A DNA stretch of 64,000 bases from Alistipes sp. (GCA_017938765.1 JAGBAX010000003.1:1-64000), one strand, 5' to 3'; shown: positions 18,151 to 29,434, counted from the stretch's first letter. Numbers and translations are program-made. The notes: generated by a model from the sequence alone, not told the origin.

Positions 18151-18184
18151 AAAAAAAGAGGTCGGGCAAAACTGCTCAACCTCT
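18151..18184 (-). terminator. Terminator of the POT transporter gene
   Basis: AGAGGT (18157-18162) pairs with ACCTCT (18179-18184), with an inner TGC/GCA helix. On the minus strand the stem is followed by seven T residues (18157-18151). It ends about 23 bp after the stop at 18207. Confidence 0.75.
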
Positions 18185-18206
18185 GTATAGATAGAAGTTA
18201 GTAACC

Positions 18207-19757
18207 CTACTTAGTCACCTTCTCAAGCCACTTAACCATTGAAAGCATCACACCCATAGAGGCACCACATGCCAGCACAAATACGCCCCAAGTAACCCAC
18301 ATTGGAGTGTGAGTGTACAACCAGCCACCAACAAAGAGCAGCGAGTTACCTACAGCGGTAGCAGCAAGCCACATACCCTGCATAAGACCCTGCATGTGTG
18401 GAGGGGCAACCTTTGACACAAAAGCAAGACCGAGTGGAGAGATAAAGAGCTCAGCAACGGTAAGAATAAAGTATAGACCAATCATTACCCATGGTGTTAC
18501 AAGGATACCCTGCGCCTCAGCAGCAGACATACCTGCAAGCTCAGTCTTTGATGGAAGAGCAAATGAGAAGAATACAAGGAAGAGGTATGCAAGAGCAGCG
18601 ATACCCATACCGAGTGCAATCTTCATAGGGGTTGAAACCTCATACTTCTTCTGCTTAAGCCAACCAAAGAGCCACATAATCACCGGAGTGAGGAACACCA
18701 CAAAGAATGGGTTTACACACTGGAAAATCTCAGCACCCTTAATAGTTGTAAAGCCAAGGTCAATATTAATTACATTGAGGTCTACGTAGTCACGCGCAAA
18801 GTAGGTGAGCGAATAACCATTCTGGTGGAATGATACCCAGAAGAAAATTACCACACCAAACACTGCAAACAGAGCAAGAATACGCTGGCGAATCTCCTGT
18901 GCGCTCATTGCAATATCCTCCTTAGAGGCAACAGCACTTGCAACCTTCTTCTGTACATCTGGGAAGCTTGAACGGTTTACCAAGTAGATAACCAAAGAGA
19001 CAAGCATCATCACAATAGCTGCCGCAAAAGCATAGTGGAATCCACGGTTAAATACATCAAGGTAGGTACTGCAGAACTGTGTCAGACCCTCAGCAGTAAC
19101 CTGAGCACCTGAAAGTGTAACCTCATTAGCATAAGTAACAAGGTTTGATGCACCCTCAGCAGTCATCTCTGCGCCACCAAGGTACTGATGACATAGCTCT
19201 GGCAACTTAGCATTGTAGTCAAAGCCATTGAGACGCAACCACCAGTTACGCACGCCGATTGCAATCCATGGAGCAAAGAAACCACCAATATTGATAAACA
19301 TGTAGAAAATCTGGAAACCAGTCTCGCGCTTATCGGCATACTCAGGCTTATCGTACATCTGACCCACAAGAGCCTGAAGATTACCCTTGAAAAGTCCGTT
19401 ACCAAATGCAATTACCAACAATCCCACACATGTAAGTGTCAGATAGAGAGGAAGATTTGGCACTGGGGTTGGAGTAGGAATGGATATTATCACATATCCA
19501 ATAGCCATCACAATCAGACCCCACATAATAGTACTCTTGTAATTACCAGTCTTATCAGCAATAATACCACCCACAAGAGCAAGCAGATAGATTGAGGCAT
19601 AGAAGACTGAATAGATGTATCCTGTGGTGGTCTCATCAAGTCCAAACTTTGACGAGATAAAGAGGGTCAGGATAGCCATCATAATGTAAAAACCGAAGCG
19701 CTCACCCATATTGGCAAGTGCAGCAGCAATCAAACCTTTAGGTTGTCCTTTGAACAT
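18207..19757 (-). CDS. Proton-dependent oligopeptide transporter (POT/PTR2 family)
   Basis: Inner-membrane symporter that imports di- and tripeptides with protons. The 516-residue protein has the POT signature NMGERFGFY (ExxERFxxY) in helix 1, then FYASIYLLALVGGIIADKTGNYK and a pattern of about 12 to 14 hydrophobic helices. GNGLFKGNLQALVGQMYD and FQIFYMFINIGGFFAPWIAIGVRN are family landmarks. Transcribed from a promoter that overlaps the divergent ZIP promoter (19799-19862). Substrate preference cannot be read from sequence. Confidence 0.93.
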   Translation of the reverse strand: MFKGQPKGLIAAALANMGERFGFYIMMAILTLFISSKFGLDETTTGYIYSVFYASIYLLALVGGIIADKTGNYKSTIMWGLIVMAIGYVIISIPTPTPVPNLPLYLTLTCVGLLVIAFGNGLFKGNLQALVGQMYDKPEYADKRETGFQIFYMFINIGGFFAPWIAIGVRNWWLRLNGFDYNAKLPELCHQYLGGAEMTAEGASNLVTYANEVTLSGAQVTAEGLTQFCSTYLDVFNRGFHYAFAAAIVMMLVSLVIYLVNRSSFPDVQKKVASAVASKEDIAMSAQEIRQRILALFAVFGVVIFFWVSFHQNGYSLTYFARDYVDLNVINIDLGFTTIKGAEIFQCVNPFFVVFLTPVIMWLFGWLKQKKYEVSTPMKIALGMGIAALAYLFLVFFSFALPSKTELAGMSAAEAQGILVTPWVMIGLYFILTVAELFISPLGLAFVSKVAPPHMQGLMQGMWLAATAVGNSLLFVGGWLYTHTPMWVTWGVFVLACGASMGVMLSMVKWLEKVTK

Positions 19758-19798
19758 AAATTTATAGTTTTAAAAGTTAAAAATTGCAAAATCGCAGT

Positions 19799-19829
19799 CA
19801 AAGATAACGAAAAATTCCATAACTGCAAA
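19799..19829 (-). promoter_or_regulatory. POT transporter promoter
   Basis: Minus-strand TTTG (19829-19826), 19 nt, TATCTTTG (19806-19799). Its TTTG box is one base from the TTTG box of the divergent ZIP promoter. Confidence 0.75.
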
Positions 19830-19830
19830 A

Positions 19831-19862
19831 TTTGAAATTATTGCCTAAAAATTGTATCTTTG
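19831..19862 (+). promoter_or_regulatory. ZIP transporter promoter
   Basis: TTTG (19831-19834), 20 nt, TATCTTTG (19855-19862), a full consensus match. The start would be near 19869, 21 nt before the ATG. Confidence 0.75.
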
Positions 19863-19889
19863 CACTAAATAACTTTATTTTTGTAAAAT

Positions 19890-20675
19890 ATGACTCCACT
19901 ACAGATAGCAATAGTGCTTCTTATACCATTCACTGGCACGGTTTTAGGCTCTGCCAGCTCACTTGTTTTGGGACGCGAGAGCGCATCAAAGATGCAGAAT
20001 ATTCTACTCGGTTTTGCCTCAGGCGTTATGGTGGCGGCATCAGTCTGGTCGCTACTCATACCTGCTATTAACCACACAGAGGCTGCGGGAGGCATTGCGT
20101 GGCTTCCTGCTCTGATAGGTCTACTGGGAGGTATGGGATTTATGCTTCTTCTTGATATGTTTACGCCCCATCTGCATATTGACAGCACAACACCTGAGGG
20201 CGTACCCACATCGCTCGGCAAGTCTACGATGTTGATGCTCGCCGTAACGCTCCACAACATCCCTGAGGGTATGGCCGTAGGAGTAGTTCTCGCTGGCGCA
20301 CTATCGGGCGAAACAGATATGAATATGGCAGCTGCACTGGCTTTAGCAGCAGGTATAGCCCTGCAGAATGTACCTGAGGGCGCTGTTATCTCACTGCCTC
20401 TGCGCTCGCAGGGGCTGTCACGACTGCGCTCATTCTCCTATGGTGTGGCATCGGGCGTAGTTGAGCCTATCTCGGCCGTTATCACTATACTGCTTATAGA
20501 GCAACTCATCGGCGCATTTCCATATATGCTCGCCTTTGCCGCTGGAGCAATGATATATGTCGTTGTTGAGGAGCTTATCCCCGAAGCGCACTCTGGAAAG
20601 CACTCTAATCTGCCAACTATCGGTTTTGCTATCGGCTTTGCCGCCATGATGGTCTTAGACATCGCATTAGGATAA
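19890..20675 (+). CDS. ZIP-family divalent metal transporter
   Basis: Inner-membrane importer for zinc and possibly iron or manganese. 261 residues, about eight hydrophobic segments. Helix IV contains HNIPEGMAVG and helix V the variant QNVPEGAVISLPL, the two metal-site motifs of the ZupT/GufA branch; VVEELIPEAHS lies in helix VII. A His-containing loop (DMFTPHLHIDS) sits between helices III and IV. The QN in place of HN in the second motif is common in this branch. Its promoter is back to back with that of the peptide transporter. Confidence 0.9.
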   Translation: MTPLQIAIVLLIPFTGTVLGSASSLVLGRESASKMQNILLGFASGVMVAASVWSLLIPAINHTEAAGGIAWLPALIGLLGGMGFMLLLDMFTPHLHIDSTTPEGVPTSLGKSTMLMLAVTLHNIPEGMAVGVVLAGALSGETDMNMAAALALAAGIALQNVPEGAVISLPLRSQGLSRLRSFSYGVASGVVEPISAVITILLIEQLIGAFPYMLAFAAGAMIYVVVEELIPEAHSGKHSNLPTIGFAIGFAAMMVLDIALG

Positions 20676-20710
20676 AACCAATAGCCAACAGCTAATGGCC
20701 AATGGCCAAA
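20674..20710. repeat. Degenerate GCCAA/GCTAA repeat
   Basis: A run of AGCCAAC, AGCTAAT and GGCCAAT units with a 7-bp period directly after the ZIP gene stop. Same class as at 2829-2942, 13790-13827 and 52224-52260. Confidence 0.5.
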
Positions 20711-20763
20711 TCTATGGCTTGAAAGTTGCTCTAAGCATAGCAAATCACTTAAAATATTTGCTT

Positions 20764-22212
20764 ATGGATAAGAGTAACAATTCTACTTTTAAGTTGTCGG
20801 TGGCGACGTTAGCCATTATGAATGTGACGGCGGTAGTGAGTCTTCGTGGATTGGCTGCCGAGTCGGTATATGGCTTAAGCTCAGCGTTTTACTACCTTTT
20901 TGCCGCCTTTGTATTTTTGATTCCTACGGCACTTGTTGCTGCCGAGTTGGCGGCTATGTTTAGCGACAAGGAGGGTGGCGTGTTTCGCTGGATAGGCGAG
21001 GCTTTTGGTGCTAAAGCTGGTTTTTTGGCTATCTGGCTACAGTGGATTCAGTCCACCATTTGGTATCCTACAGTGCTAACATTTGGAGCCGTAAGTATAG
21101 CCTTTATAGGCATGAATCAGCAGGCCGATATGGCACTTGCGTCAAACAAGATGTTTACCCTTGTTGTGGTGCTGGCGATATACTGGACAGCAACTTTCAT
21201 ATCGCTCAAGGGTCTTGACTGGGTAGGTAAAATCAGCAAGTGGGGAGGTATTATCGGCACAATTATCCCCGCAGCGCTACTTATCGTGCTTGGCATTATC
21301 TACCTCGCTACGGGCGGACACAACAATATGGATATGAGCGCAGGATTTTTCCCTGACCTGAAGAAGTTTGACAACCTTGTTCTTGCAAGTAGTATCTTCC
21401 TCTTCTATGCCGGTATGGAGATGATGGGTATCCATGTTATGGAGGTAAACAACCCTAAGCGCAACTATCCTAAAGCCATTATTATCGGCTCGCTGATTAC
21501 CGTAGCGATATTTATTCTGGGCACCTTCTCGCTCGGATTTATCATCCCTGCCAAGGATGTATCACTCACACAGTCACTACTCATCGGCTTTGATAAGTAC
21601 TTTGAGTATCTACATATGTCGTGGGCAGCTCCGCTGATAGCCATAGCACTGATGTTCGGCGTGCTTGCAGGTGTGCTTACGTGGGTTGCAGGACCATCAA
21701 AGGGTATATTTACGGTTGGCAAGGCTGGCTACCTGCCTCCATTCTTCCAGAAGAGCAACAAGAATGGTGTACAGCGCAATATTCTGCTTATTCAGGGAGG
21801 AATTGTAACACTACTCTCGCTACTATTTGTAGTAATGCCGAGTGTGCAGTCCTTCTACCAGATACTCTCGCAGATGACCGCCTCGCTCTACCTGATAATG
21901 TATATGATGCTCTTTGCAGCAGCTATAGTATTGCGCTATAGACTCAAAAATACCGAGCGACCATTCCGTCTGGGTGGAAATATGGTTATGTGGATTATCG
22001 CGGGACTTGGTTTCTGCGGCTCTCTGCTCGCCTTTATACTGAGCTTTATCCCACCTGCACAGATTCCAACAGGAAGCCCAAAGACATGGGTTACGATACT
22101 TATCGTTGGTTGCCTTGTGGTGATTATCGTTCCGCTGATTATCTACGCGCTGCGCAAGCCACACTGGAAGAGCGACGACACACAGTTCGCTCCATTCCAC
22201 TGGGAGAAATAA
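20764..22212 (+). CDS. APC-superfamily amino-acid transporter (GadC/YjeM-like)
   Basis: 482 residues from ATG 20764, 12 predicted helices. The N-terminal block SVATLAIMNVTAVVSLRGLA and the segment FIGMNQQADMALASNK flank the first half; EGGVFRWIGEAFGAKAGFLAIWLQW matches the glutamate:GABA-antiporter-like branch. The frame extends 23 codons upstream into a simple-repeat spacer, so the later ATG is preferred. Substrate is inferred only at family level: an amino acid, possibly glutamate or related. Converges on fabI and shares a hairpin terminator at 22218-22242. Confidence 0.85.
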   Translation: MDKSNNSTFKLSVATLAIMNVTAVVSLRGLAAESVYGLSSAFYYLFAAFVFLIPTALVAAELAAMFSDKEGGVFRWIGEAFGAKAGFLAIWLQWIQSTIWYPTVLTFGAVSIAFIGMNQQADMALASNKMFTLVVVLAIYWTATFISLKGLDWVGKISKWGGIIGTIIPAALLIVLGIIYLATGGHNNMDMSAGFFPDLKKFDNLVLASSIFLFYAGMEMMGIHVMEVNNPKRNYPKAIIIGSLITVAIFILGTFSLGFIIPAKDVSLTQSLLIGFDKYFEYLHMSWAAPLIAIALMFGVLAGVLTWVAGPSKGIFTVGKAGYLPPFFQKSNKNGVQRNILLIQGGIVTLLSLLFVVMPSVQSFYQILSQMTASLYLIMYMMLFAAAIVLRYRLKNTERPFRLGGNMVMWIIAGLGFCGSLLAFILSFIPPAQIPTGSPKTWVTILIVGCLVVIIVPLIIYALRKPHWKSDDTQFAPFHWEK

Positions 22213-22217
22213 CAAAT

Positions 22218-22242
22218 AAAGGGTAGTTTCGCACTACCCTTT
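22218..22242. terminator. Shared terminator between convergent APC transporter and fabI
   Basis: AAAGGGTAGT (22218-22227) pairs with ACTACCCTTT (22233-22242). The right arm contains the fabI stop codon (22234-22236), so the helix forms across the end of fabI on the minus strand and just after the transporter gene on the plus strand. Confidence 0.75.
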
Positions 22243-23055
22243 ATTGTTTAGAAAAGTATTGTAAACCTCTTCGCTCAATCCCATATTTGAGAAGCCACCG
22301 TCGTGGTAGAGGTTTTGCATCGTCACCTTGCGCGTAAGGTCGCTAAAGAGCGTTACACAGTAGTCGGCGCAGTCAGCAGCATCTGCATTTCCCAGTGGCG
22401 ACATCGCCTCGGCAAAGTCTAACATACCGCCCATACCTGCAATACCCTTGCCTGCAGTTGTGGCAGTTGGCGACTGAGAGACTGTATTGACCCTAACCTT
22501 GCGGTCACGACCATAGATAGCACCAAAGCTACGAGCCACAGACTCAAGCAGTGCCTTTGCATCTGCCATATCGCTGTAACCAACAAATGTACGCTGCGCT
22601 GCCATATAGGTCAGAGCAACGACCGAGCCCCACTCATTGAGCGCATCCTTTGCATAGAGCACCTGCAGCACCTTATGGAACGAAACGGCTGAGATATCCA
22701 GCGTACGGTCCAAAAATGTGTAGTTAAGCGACTGATAAGGGATGCTCTTTCTAACATTTGGCGACATACCCACAGAGTGAAGCACAAAGTCAAACTTACC
22801 TCCGAAGTGCTCCATTGCCTTATCTACCAACGCCTCCAAATCCTCAACCTTAGTGGCATCGGCAGCAATAACTGGTGCATTACACCTCTCTGCCAACTTT
22901 GAAATTTCACCCATACGCAGTGAAATCTCTGTGTTTGTAAGCACAATCTCGGCCCCCTCTTCTCTCGCACGCTCGGCCACTTTCCAAGCAATAGATTGCT
23001 CGTTTAGTGCACCGAAAATAATTCCCTTCTTGCCTTTTAAAAGATTGTATGCCAT
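22234..23055 (-). CDS. fabI: Enoyl-[acyl-carrier-protein] reductase (NADH), FabI type
   Basis: Last reductive step of each fatty-acid elongation cycle. 273 residues of the short-chain dehydrogenase fold: nucleotide-binding GALNEQSIAW near 15, HSVGMSP near 93, and the FabI triad spacing Tyr150, Tyr160 and Lys167 in LTYMAAQRTFVGYSDMADAK. SPTATTAGKGIAGM is the substrate-loop region. Length is usual for FabI. A small acidic-protein gene lies 69 bp upstream on the same strand, so they may be cotranscribed. Confidence 0.97.
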   Translation of the reverse strand: MAYNLLKGKKGIIFGALNEQSIAWKVAERAREEGAEIVLTNTEISLRMGEISKLAERCNAPVIAADATKVEDLEALVDKAMEHFGGKFDFVLHSVGMSPNVRKSIPYQSLNYTFLDRTLDISAVSFHKVLQVLYAKDALNEWGSVVALTYMAAQRTFVGYSDMADAKALLESVARSFGAIYGRDRKVRVNTVSQSPTATTAGKGIAGMGGMLDFAEAMSPLGNADAADCADYCVTLFSDLTRKVTMQNLYHDGGFSNMGLSEEVYNTFLNNKG

Positions 23056-23099
23056 AATATAATAATTTGTGTATAAGCTCCTTTTACAGAGTTTTTTTT

Positions 23100-23125
23100 A
23101 GAAGTTGATTAACCAATCAACTTCT
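23100..23125. other. Perfect stem-loop between the acidic-protein gene and fabI
   Basis: AGAAGTTGATT (23100-23110) pairs with AATCAACTTCT (23115-23125), loop AACC. It overlaps the stop codon of the 23125 gene. On the minus strand it is followed by an A-run, not a T-run, so it is not a canonical terminator and may be an RNA-stability or processing hairpin. Confidence 0.5.
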
Positions 23126-23463
23126 TAGTCCTCATCATCAAATTCGATTGGAGATGGGCGGCGCTCCTCCTCTTCCTCTTCATCATCCTGAATCTGGTCT
23201 GCGCCCTTAATCTCATCGTCGTAGTACTCCTTATCGTCGTCCTCCTCTGTTGGGTCGTCAATCTTTACGTCAATCTTTACAAGATAACTAACCTCATCAG
23301 TCTCAAAAGGGACTGCAAAGAAAAAGTCTCCATTAGGCTTGTTGATTCTCATCATCGCCTCAGAGTAGCCGTAAGGGTAGAAAGCCTTTACTGCCTCCTG
23401 AATCTCCAACGGAAGATTGTTAAAACTGATTACTGATCTCCTTTTATTAGTTGGTGTTGCCAT
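23125..23463 (-). CDS. Small conserved protein with acidic C-terminal tail
   Basis: 112 residues. The first 70 form a compact domain (RRSVISFNNLPLEIQEAVKAFYP, FFFAVPFETDEVSYLVKIDVKI); the rest is almost purely acidic, with runs of Asp and Glu (DDEEEEEERRPSPIEFDDED). No signal peptide, no known domain. The layout recalls small Bacteroidota proteins of unknown function. The tail suggests binding to a basic partner, but that is inference. A minus-strand TTG, 21 nt, TATACTTG arrangement near 23505-23540 is a plausible promoter. Confidence 0.75.
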   Translation of the reverse strand: MATPTNKRRSVISFNNLPLEIQEAVKAFYPYGYSEAMMRINKPNGDFFFAVPFETDEVSYLVKIDVKIDDPTEEDDDKEYYDDEIKGADQIQDDEEEEEERRPSPIEFDDED

Positions 23464-23614
23464 ATTTTGTATAGTTTTTTTTATTGTTTGTCATCAATTT
23501 CGGGTGCAAGTATAAGCAAAAATTTGTTATCACACCAATTTCACAGATTTTTTTTGATTTTTTTTTGAAATTGCGCTCTATTTGAAATAAAATATGTATT
23601 TTCGTGCGATGTGA

Positions 23615-25705
<2,091 letters not shown>

Positions 25706-25708
25706 CGT

Positions 25709-26608
25709 ATGACAATAACAAATAAATTCACAGGCGTAGGTGTTGCGCTGATAACACCTTTTGACAGCAAGGGTAGCATAGACTTTGGAGCCCTTGCAGC
25801 CATTATTGACCGAGTAATAGATGGCGGCGTAGACTATCTGCTCGCCCTTGGAACTACATCCGAGACCCCGACTCTGACACCTTCAGAGCGCGTTGCAGTA
25901 GCGAAGTTTATCGCGCAGAGAGTTAATGGCCGAGTGCCTCTTATGGTGGGCATTGGCGGCAACTGCACTGCCGATGTAGTAGCGACGCTCCGCAGTTGGG
26001 ATTTTACGGGCTACGATGCCGTTTTGAGCGTTAATCCATACTACAACAAGCCAAATCAGGAGGGACTTTTCCTCCACTTTAAGGCTCTTTCGGAGGCATC
26101 CCCGCTGCCGATAATGCTCTACAACATTCCGGGTCGTACGGGCGTGAATATGACACCTCAGACCGTTGCTCGTATAGTGGCTGCCTGCCCAAATATCTTC
26201 GGTATTAAGGAGGCTTCGGGCGACACTGATCAGATGGAGGAGGTAGTAAAGGCTGTGGCTAAAGTTCGCGAGGACTTTATCCTTGTCAGTGGCGACGACG
26301 GCCTTACAGTAAAGGCTATACGCCTTGGTGGCAAGGGCGTTCTATCGGTGCTTGCACATCTCTATCCCGCCGATGTTAAGAGTCTTACAACACTGGCTCT
26401 TGAGGGCAACTACGACAAGGCAGAGTATATGCTCTCGCGCCTTGAGGCCATTACCGACTCGCTTTTTGCCGAGGGTAACCCTGTCGGCATAAAAAATGCA
26501 CTTGCAACAAAAGCTCTCTGCACTCCGACCGTCCGACTACCACTTGCACAGGCGAGCGTAGAGCTTGATATTAGACAAAGAATTGAGATTATTAAGTATG
26601 AGTCTTAA
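25709..26608 (+). CDS. dapA: 4-hydroxy-tetrahydrodipicolinate synthase
   Basis: Condenses pyruvate with aspartate semialdehyde, the committed step to diaminopimelate and lysine; its substrate is made by Asd at 47459-48466. 299 residues: GTTSETPTL, NPYYNKPNQEGL, YNIPGRTG with the proton-relay Tyr138, and FGIKEASGD with the Schiff-base Lys167. It follows ligA by 3 bp and overlaps the next gene by 11 bp, so ligA, dapA and the DUF4919 gene form a tight operon. Confidence 0.97.
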   Translation: MTITNKFTGVGVALITPFDSKGSIDFGALAAIIDRVIDGGVDYLLALGTTSETPTLTPSERVAVAKFIAQRVNGRVPLMVGIGGNCTADVVATLRSWDFTGYDAVLSVNPYYNKPNQEGLFLHFKALSEASPLPIMLYNIPGRTGVNMTPQTVARIVAACPNIFGIKEASGDTDQMEEVVKAVAKVREDFILVSGDDGLTVKAIRLGGKGVLSVLAHLYPADVKSLTTLALEGNYDKAEYMLSRLEAITDSLFAEGNPVGIKNALATKALCTPTVRLPLAQASVELDIRQRIEIIKYES

Positions 26609-27332
26609 GCGAATATTTGTTCTGCTCTGCACAGCCATTATTACAGTGGCTGCAGTGGCTAAGAGACCTATAAACACCGAGATTTTTGCCGCCATAAACG
26701 ACAGCAACTCGGAGTTCTATTACCCCAACCTTATGATGCGATATAAGGCTGGCGAGCCACTGACTGACGAGCAGTACCACTACCTCTACTACGGATTTGC
26801 CTATCAGGCGGCATACCGCCCTCTGAATGACAATCCGGGTATGACAAAGGTACAGAATATCATGGCGCGCATAGCCATAGACACCCCATCTGTTGTGGAT
26901 ATAGACCAGCTTATTGCCGCCTGCTCGGAGGCTATGGAGTACGACCCCTTCTCGCCAAAGTTGCTCAACATTATGGCGTACGCATACGGAACGGCAGGCG
27001 ACACTGCCCGTGAGAAGATATACTCCGACCACCTTGCTGCAATTCTGAGAACTATTGCCACCTCTGGCACAGGTGCTAAAGAGAGGGAGCCGATGCATAT
27101 TATCTTCTTCTCGCACGGTGTAGATTTTATAGCTGCCAAGGGTTGGAATCAACGTAAGGGTAAAATTATCAGCCGCGAGGTTGAGTTTATACCATTTGAG
27201 GCACCAAAGAACAAGCTGAAGGGCTACTACTTTGACTACAGCCGCGTCTACTGGAACAAGCCAGACGACTACACCTTTAAGCGCGAGCGTACATGGCAGT
27301 TCAACAACCTCAAGCCAAGAGAATACAAATAG
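26598..27332 (+). CDS. Exported DUF4919-type protein
   Basis: 244 residues from ATG 26598, chosen because it starts a signal peptide (MSLKRIFVLLCTAIITVAAVA). The frame opens 11 codons earlier inside dapA. The body has FYYPNLMMRYKAGEPLTDEQYHYLYYGFAYQ and a repeat-like helical layout, recalling the DUF4919 family of Bacteroidota (assignment from memory). No catalytic motif is visible. Translation is probably coupled to dapA through the 11-bp overlap; the gene after it starts 4 bp downstream. Confidence 0.8.
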   Translation: MSLKRIFVLLCTAIITVAAVAKRPINTEIFAAINDSNSEFYYPNLMMRYKAGEPLTDEQYHYLYYGFAYQAAYRPLNDNPGMTKVQNIMARIAIDTPSVVDIDQLIAACSEAMEYDPFSPKLLNIMAYAYGTAGDTAREKIYSDHLAAILRTIATSGTGAKEREPMHIIFFSHGVDFIAAKGWNQRKGKIISREVEFIPFEAPKNKLKGYYFDYSRVYWNKPDDYTFKRERTWQFNNLKPREYK

Positions 27333-27335
27333 ACT

Positions 27336-29378
27336 ATGAAGAGACTTTCACTATACACACTACTACTCACACTCTTTACTGTAGGCTGTAACCCTGTAGA
27401 GCCAGTGCCAAATGACTCACTGTCAATAGTTAGCGGTGTTACAAACAACACCCTTACCCTTGACGGCGCTGCTGGTAGTAAAGCAACATTTGCTATCAGT
27501 TCAAAGCTCGCTTGGGAGGTGCTTGACATCCCTGGCGTAGAGTATAGCCCTAATAGTGGCGAAGCGACAACAAAGACCACAATTACCGCCACAGCCCTAC
27601 AGCCTAATCGCACCCTTAAGACCATAACCCTTGGGGATGTGGTTATACGCCTCTCTCGCACACGCTTTACCGGTATTAAGGCGCAGCAGAGACCTCAGAT
27701 TATCATTGAGGAGCAGTATAGTGAAGCTATCTCGGTCGCTCCTGAGCAGAATAGAGTTACAGAGTTTACCTTTGAGTGCAAAAGTAGCGACTTTGAACTT
27801 ATTGCAGAGGGTAATGTGACCGTAACGCAAGGCACACAGATTGGCACAAACAAGTACCGCGCAACAGTCTGCGCAACAACAGACAACCTCTCAACAGAGG
27901 AGCATACAGCTGGTTATATTGGCTTTAAGATTGGAGGCGAGACTCTTGATGGCAAGATTGCCGTTGTGCAACGCTCAGCAATACTCTTTGACCGTAACCG
28001 CGTGATTATCAATGGTACTGAAGGGGCAACGATGAGCCTTACTATTGACTCCCCATTTGACTTTACTGTTATCAGCTCCACAACAGCCCTTACAGCTGTT
28101 CGTGGCGAGGGTCAAACCGTAGTTCTTACAGCCATAGAGCGCAACAGCACTGACAGCGAGCGCAAGTTGGGAACTATTACCGTCTCACTGAAGGATAAAC
28201 CCGACTGCAAAGCCACAATAGATGTTTGGCAACGCAAGGAGAGGGCTGACCATGCACTACTCTTCTACTTCCTCGGCACAAGCCTTAAGGGCTACTACCA
28301 GAGCAATCTTGCAATGGTAGAGACTATCGCCGCTAAGGGTACTTTGGATAATAGCCGCGTGATAGTCTTCCTGCAGAATAGCACCAACAGCGGCTCTATG
28401 TTTGAGATTCGCTACGACAGAGGCACAAATACCATTCTGCGCGAGTCTATCGCCGACTATGATTTACCATCCATCTACAACGAGCAGATGCTCTACACTA
28501 TTTTCAACGACCTGTTTGCTGCAGCACCTGCCGCCGAGTATGGACTCTATGTAGGCTCTCACGGTCGCGGATGGATTCCAAAGAGTGGCAGCACTAAAGG
28601 TCTTACAACTCTCCAGACAAGCCTTGATGACTATATCTGGACTCCTGCCCCTGGGGCAGCTATGGTGCGACATATGGGCGACACAGCCTCTACGCAGATA
28701 AATACAACTGAGTTTGCCTCTGCCATTGCTCGCACTGGCAAACACTTTGACTACATCATCTTTGATGTCTGCTACATGGCCAATGTTGAGAGCGCATACG
28801 ATATGAAGGATATAGCGGACTATATCCTCGGCTCTCCGTGCGAGGTTATGGCGGCAGGTATGCCTTATTCAGAGATGATACCAGTAATGGTCAGCACATC
28901 ACCGCTCAAAGAGCGCCTTGATACTGCCGCAAAGGCCTTTGTGGAGTACTATAAGACAAATAAGGAGGGCATCTACTCATCAGCCTGCTCAGCCGTTATT
29001 GCCTGCAAAGAGCTTGATGCACTCGCTGCGGCTGTTAAACAAGCAAATAGTTCGCTGAAGGATATTGACCCCGATACTATTCAGGTCTATGACGGTGTTA
29101 GCCCTTCGCGTAACCCAACGCATATCTTCTTTGATATTGAGGACTACATCGTCCAGAGTTGTACCGATGCTGCAGCAGTCACCGACTTCCAGAGCCAACT
29201 CTCGCGCACCGTTTCGGGCCAGCACCACACCGATACATTCTACTCGGCCTATAACAACCTCGCCAACCCGATTACCTCCTACTGCGGCCTTACAACATCA
29301 GCACCAATAATGCTCAACAGCGCCTCCGCCTACCGCGACCAGTGGCAGACTACCGCGTGGTACAAGGCTACGCATTAG
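27336..29378 (+). CDS. Clostripain-family (C11) cysteine protease lipoprotein
   Basis: 680 residues. Lipoprotein signal with lipobox TVGC (Cys18). Residues about 25-300 are beta-rich modules of BACON/Ig type (VVQRSAILFDRNRVIINGTEGATMSL). The protease domain begins near 310 with DHALLFYFLGTSLKG. The catalytic dyad is His409 in YVGSHGRGW and Cys479 in DYIIFDVCYMANVESAY, as in clostripain and gingipain-fold enzymes, which cleave after basic residues. Surface-exposed in all likelihood. Last gene of the ligA operon; a terminator follows at 29399. Confidence 0.88.
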   Translation: MKRLSLYTLLLTLFTVGCNPVEPVPNDSLSIVSGVTNNTLTLDGAAGSKATFAISSKLAWEVLDIPGVEYSPNSGEATTKTTITATALQPNRTLKTITLGDVVIRLSRTRFTGIKAQQRPQIIIEEQYSEAISVAPEQNRVTEFTFECKSSDFELIAEGNVTVTQGTQIGTNKYRATVCATTDNLSTEEHTAGYIGFKIGGETLDGKIAVVQRSAILFDRNRVIINGTEGATMSLTIDSPFDFTVISSTTALTAVRGEGQTVVLTAIERNSTDSERKLGTITVSLKDKPDCKATIDVWQRKERADHALLFYFLGTSLKGYYQSNLAMVETIAAKGTLDNSRVIVFLQNSTNSGSMFEIRYDRGTNTILRESIADYDLPSIYNEQMLYTIFNDLFAAAPAAEYGLYVGSHGRGWIPKSGSTKGLTTLQTSLDDYIWTPAPGAAMVRHMGDTASTQINTTEFASAIARTGKHFDYIIFDVCYMANVESAYDMKDIADYILGSPCEVMAAGMPYSEMIPVMVSTSPLKERLDTAAKAFVEYYKTNKEGIYSSACSAVIACKELDALAAAVKQANSSLKDIDPDTIQVYDGVSPSRNPTHIFFDIEDYIVQSCTDAAAVTDFQSQLSRTVSGQHHTDTFYSAYNNLANPITSYCGLTTSAPIMLNSASAYRDQWQTTAWYKATH

Positions 29379-29398
29379 AATTATACACCTACAAATAA

Positions 29399-29424
29399 TG
29401 CCTGCAATTAAGCAGGCATTTTTC
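29399..29424 (+). terminator. Terminator of the ligA-dapA-C11 operon
   Basis: TGCCTGC (29399-29405) pairs with GCAGGCA (29412-29418), followed by TTTTTC. Classic intrinsic terminator 20 bp after the protease gene. Confidence 0.85.
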
Positions 29425-29434
29425 TTTTACGACA

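Noticed and set aside
23100-23125. Canonical terminator for the acidic-protein gene
   Set aside because: The stem is perfect but the minus-strand sequence after it is an A-run, so listed only as a hairpin.
26592-27152. 186-codon minus-strand ORF opposite the DUF4919 gene
   Set aside because: Antisense shadow: the plus-strand gene has a signal peptide, operon position and family pattern; the shadow has none.
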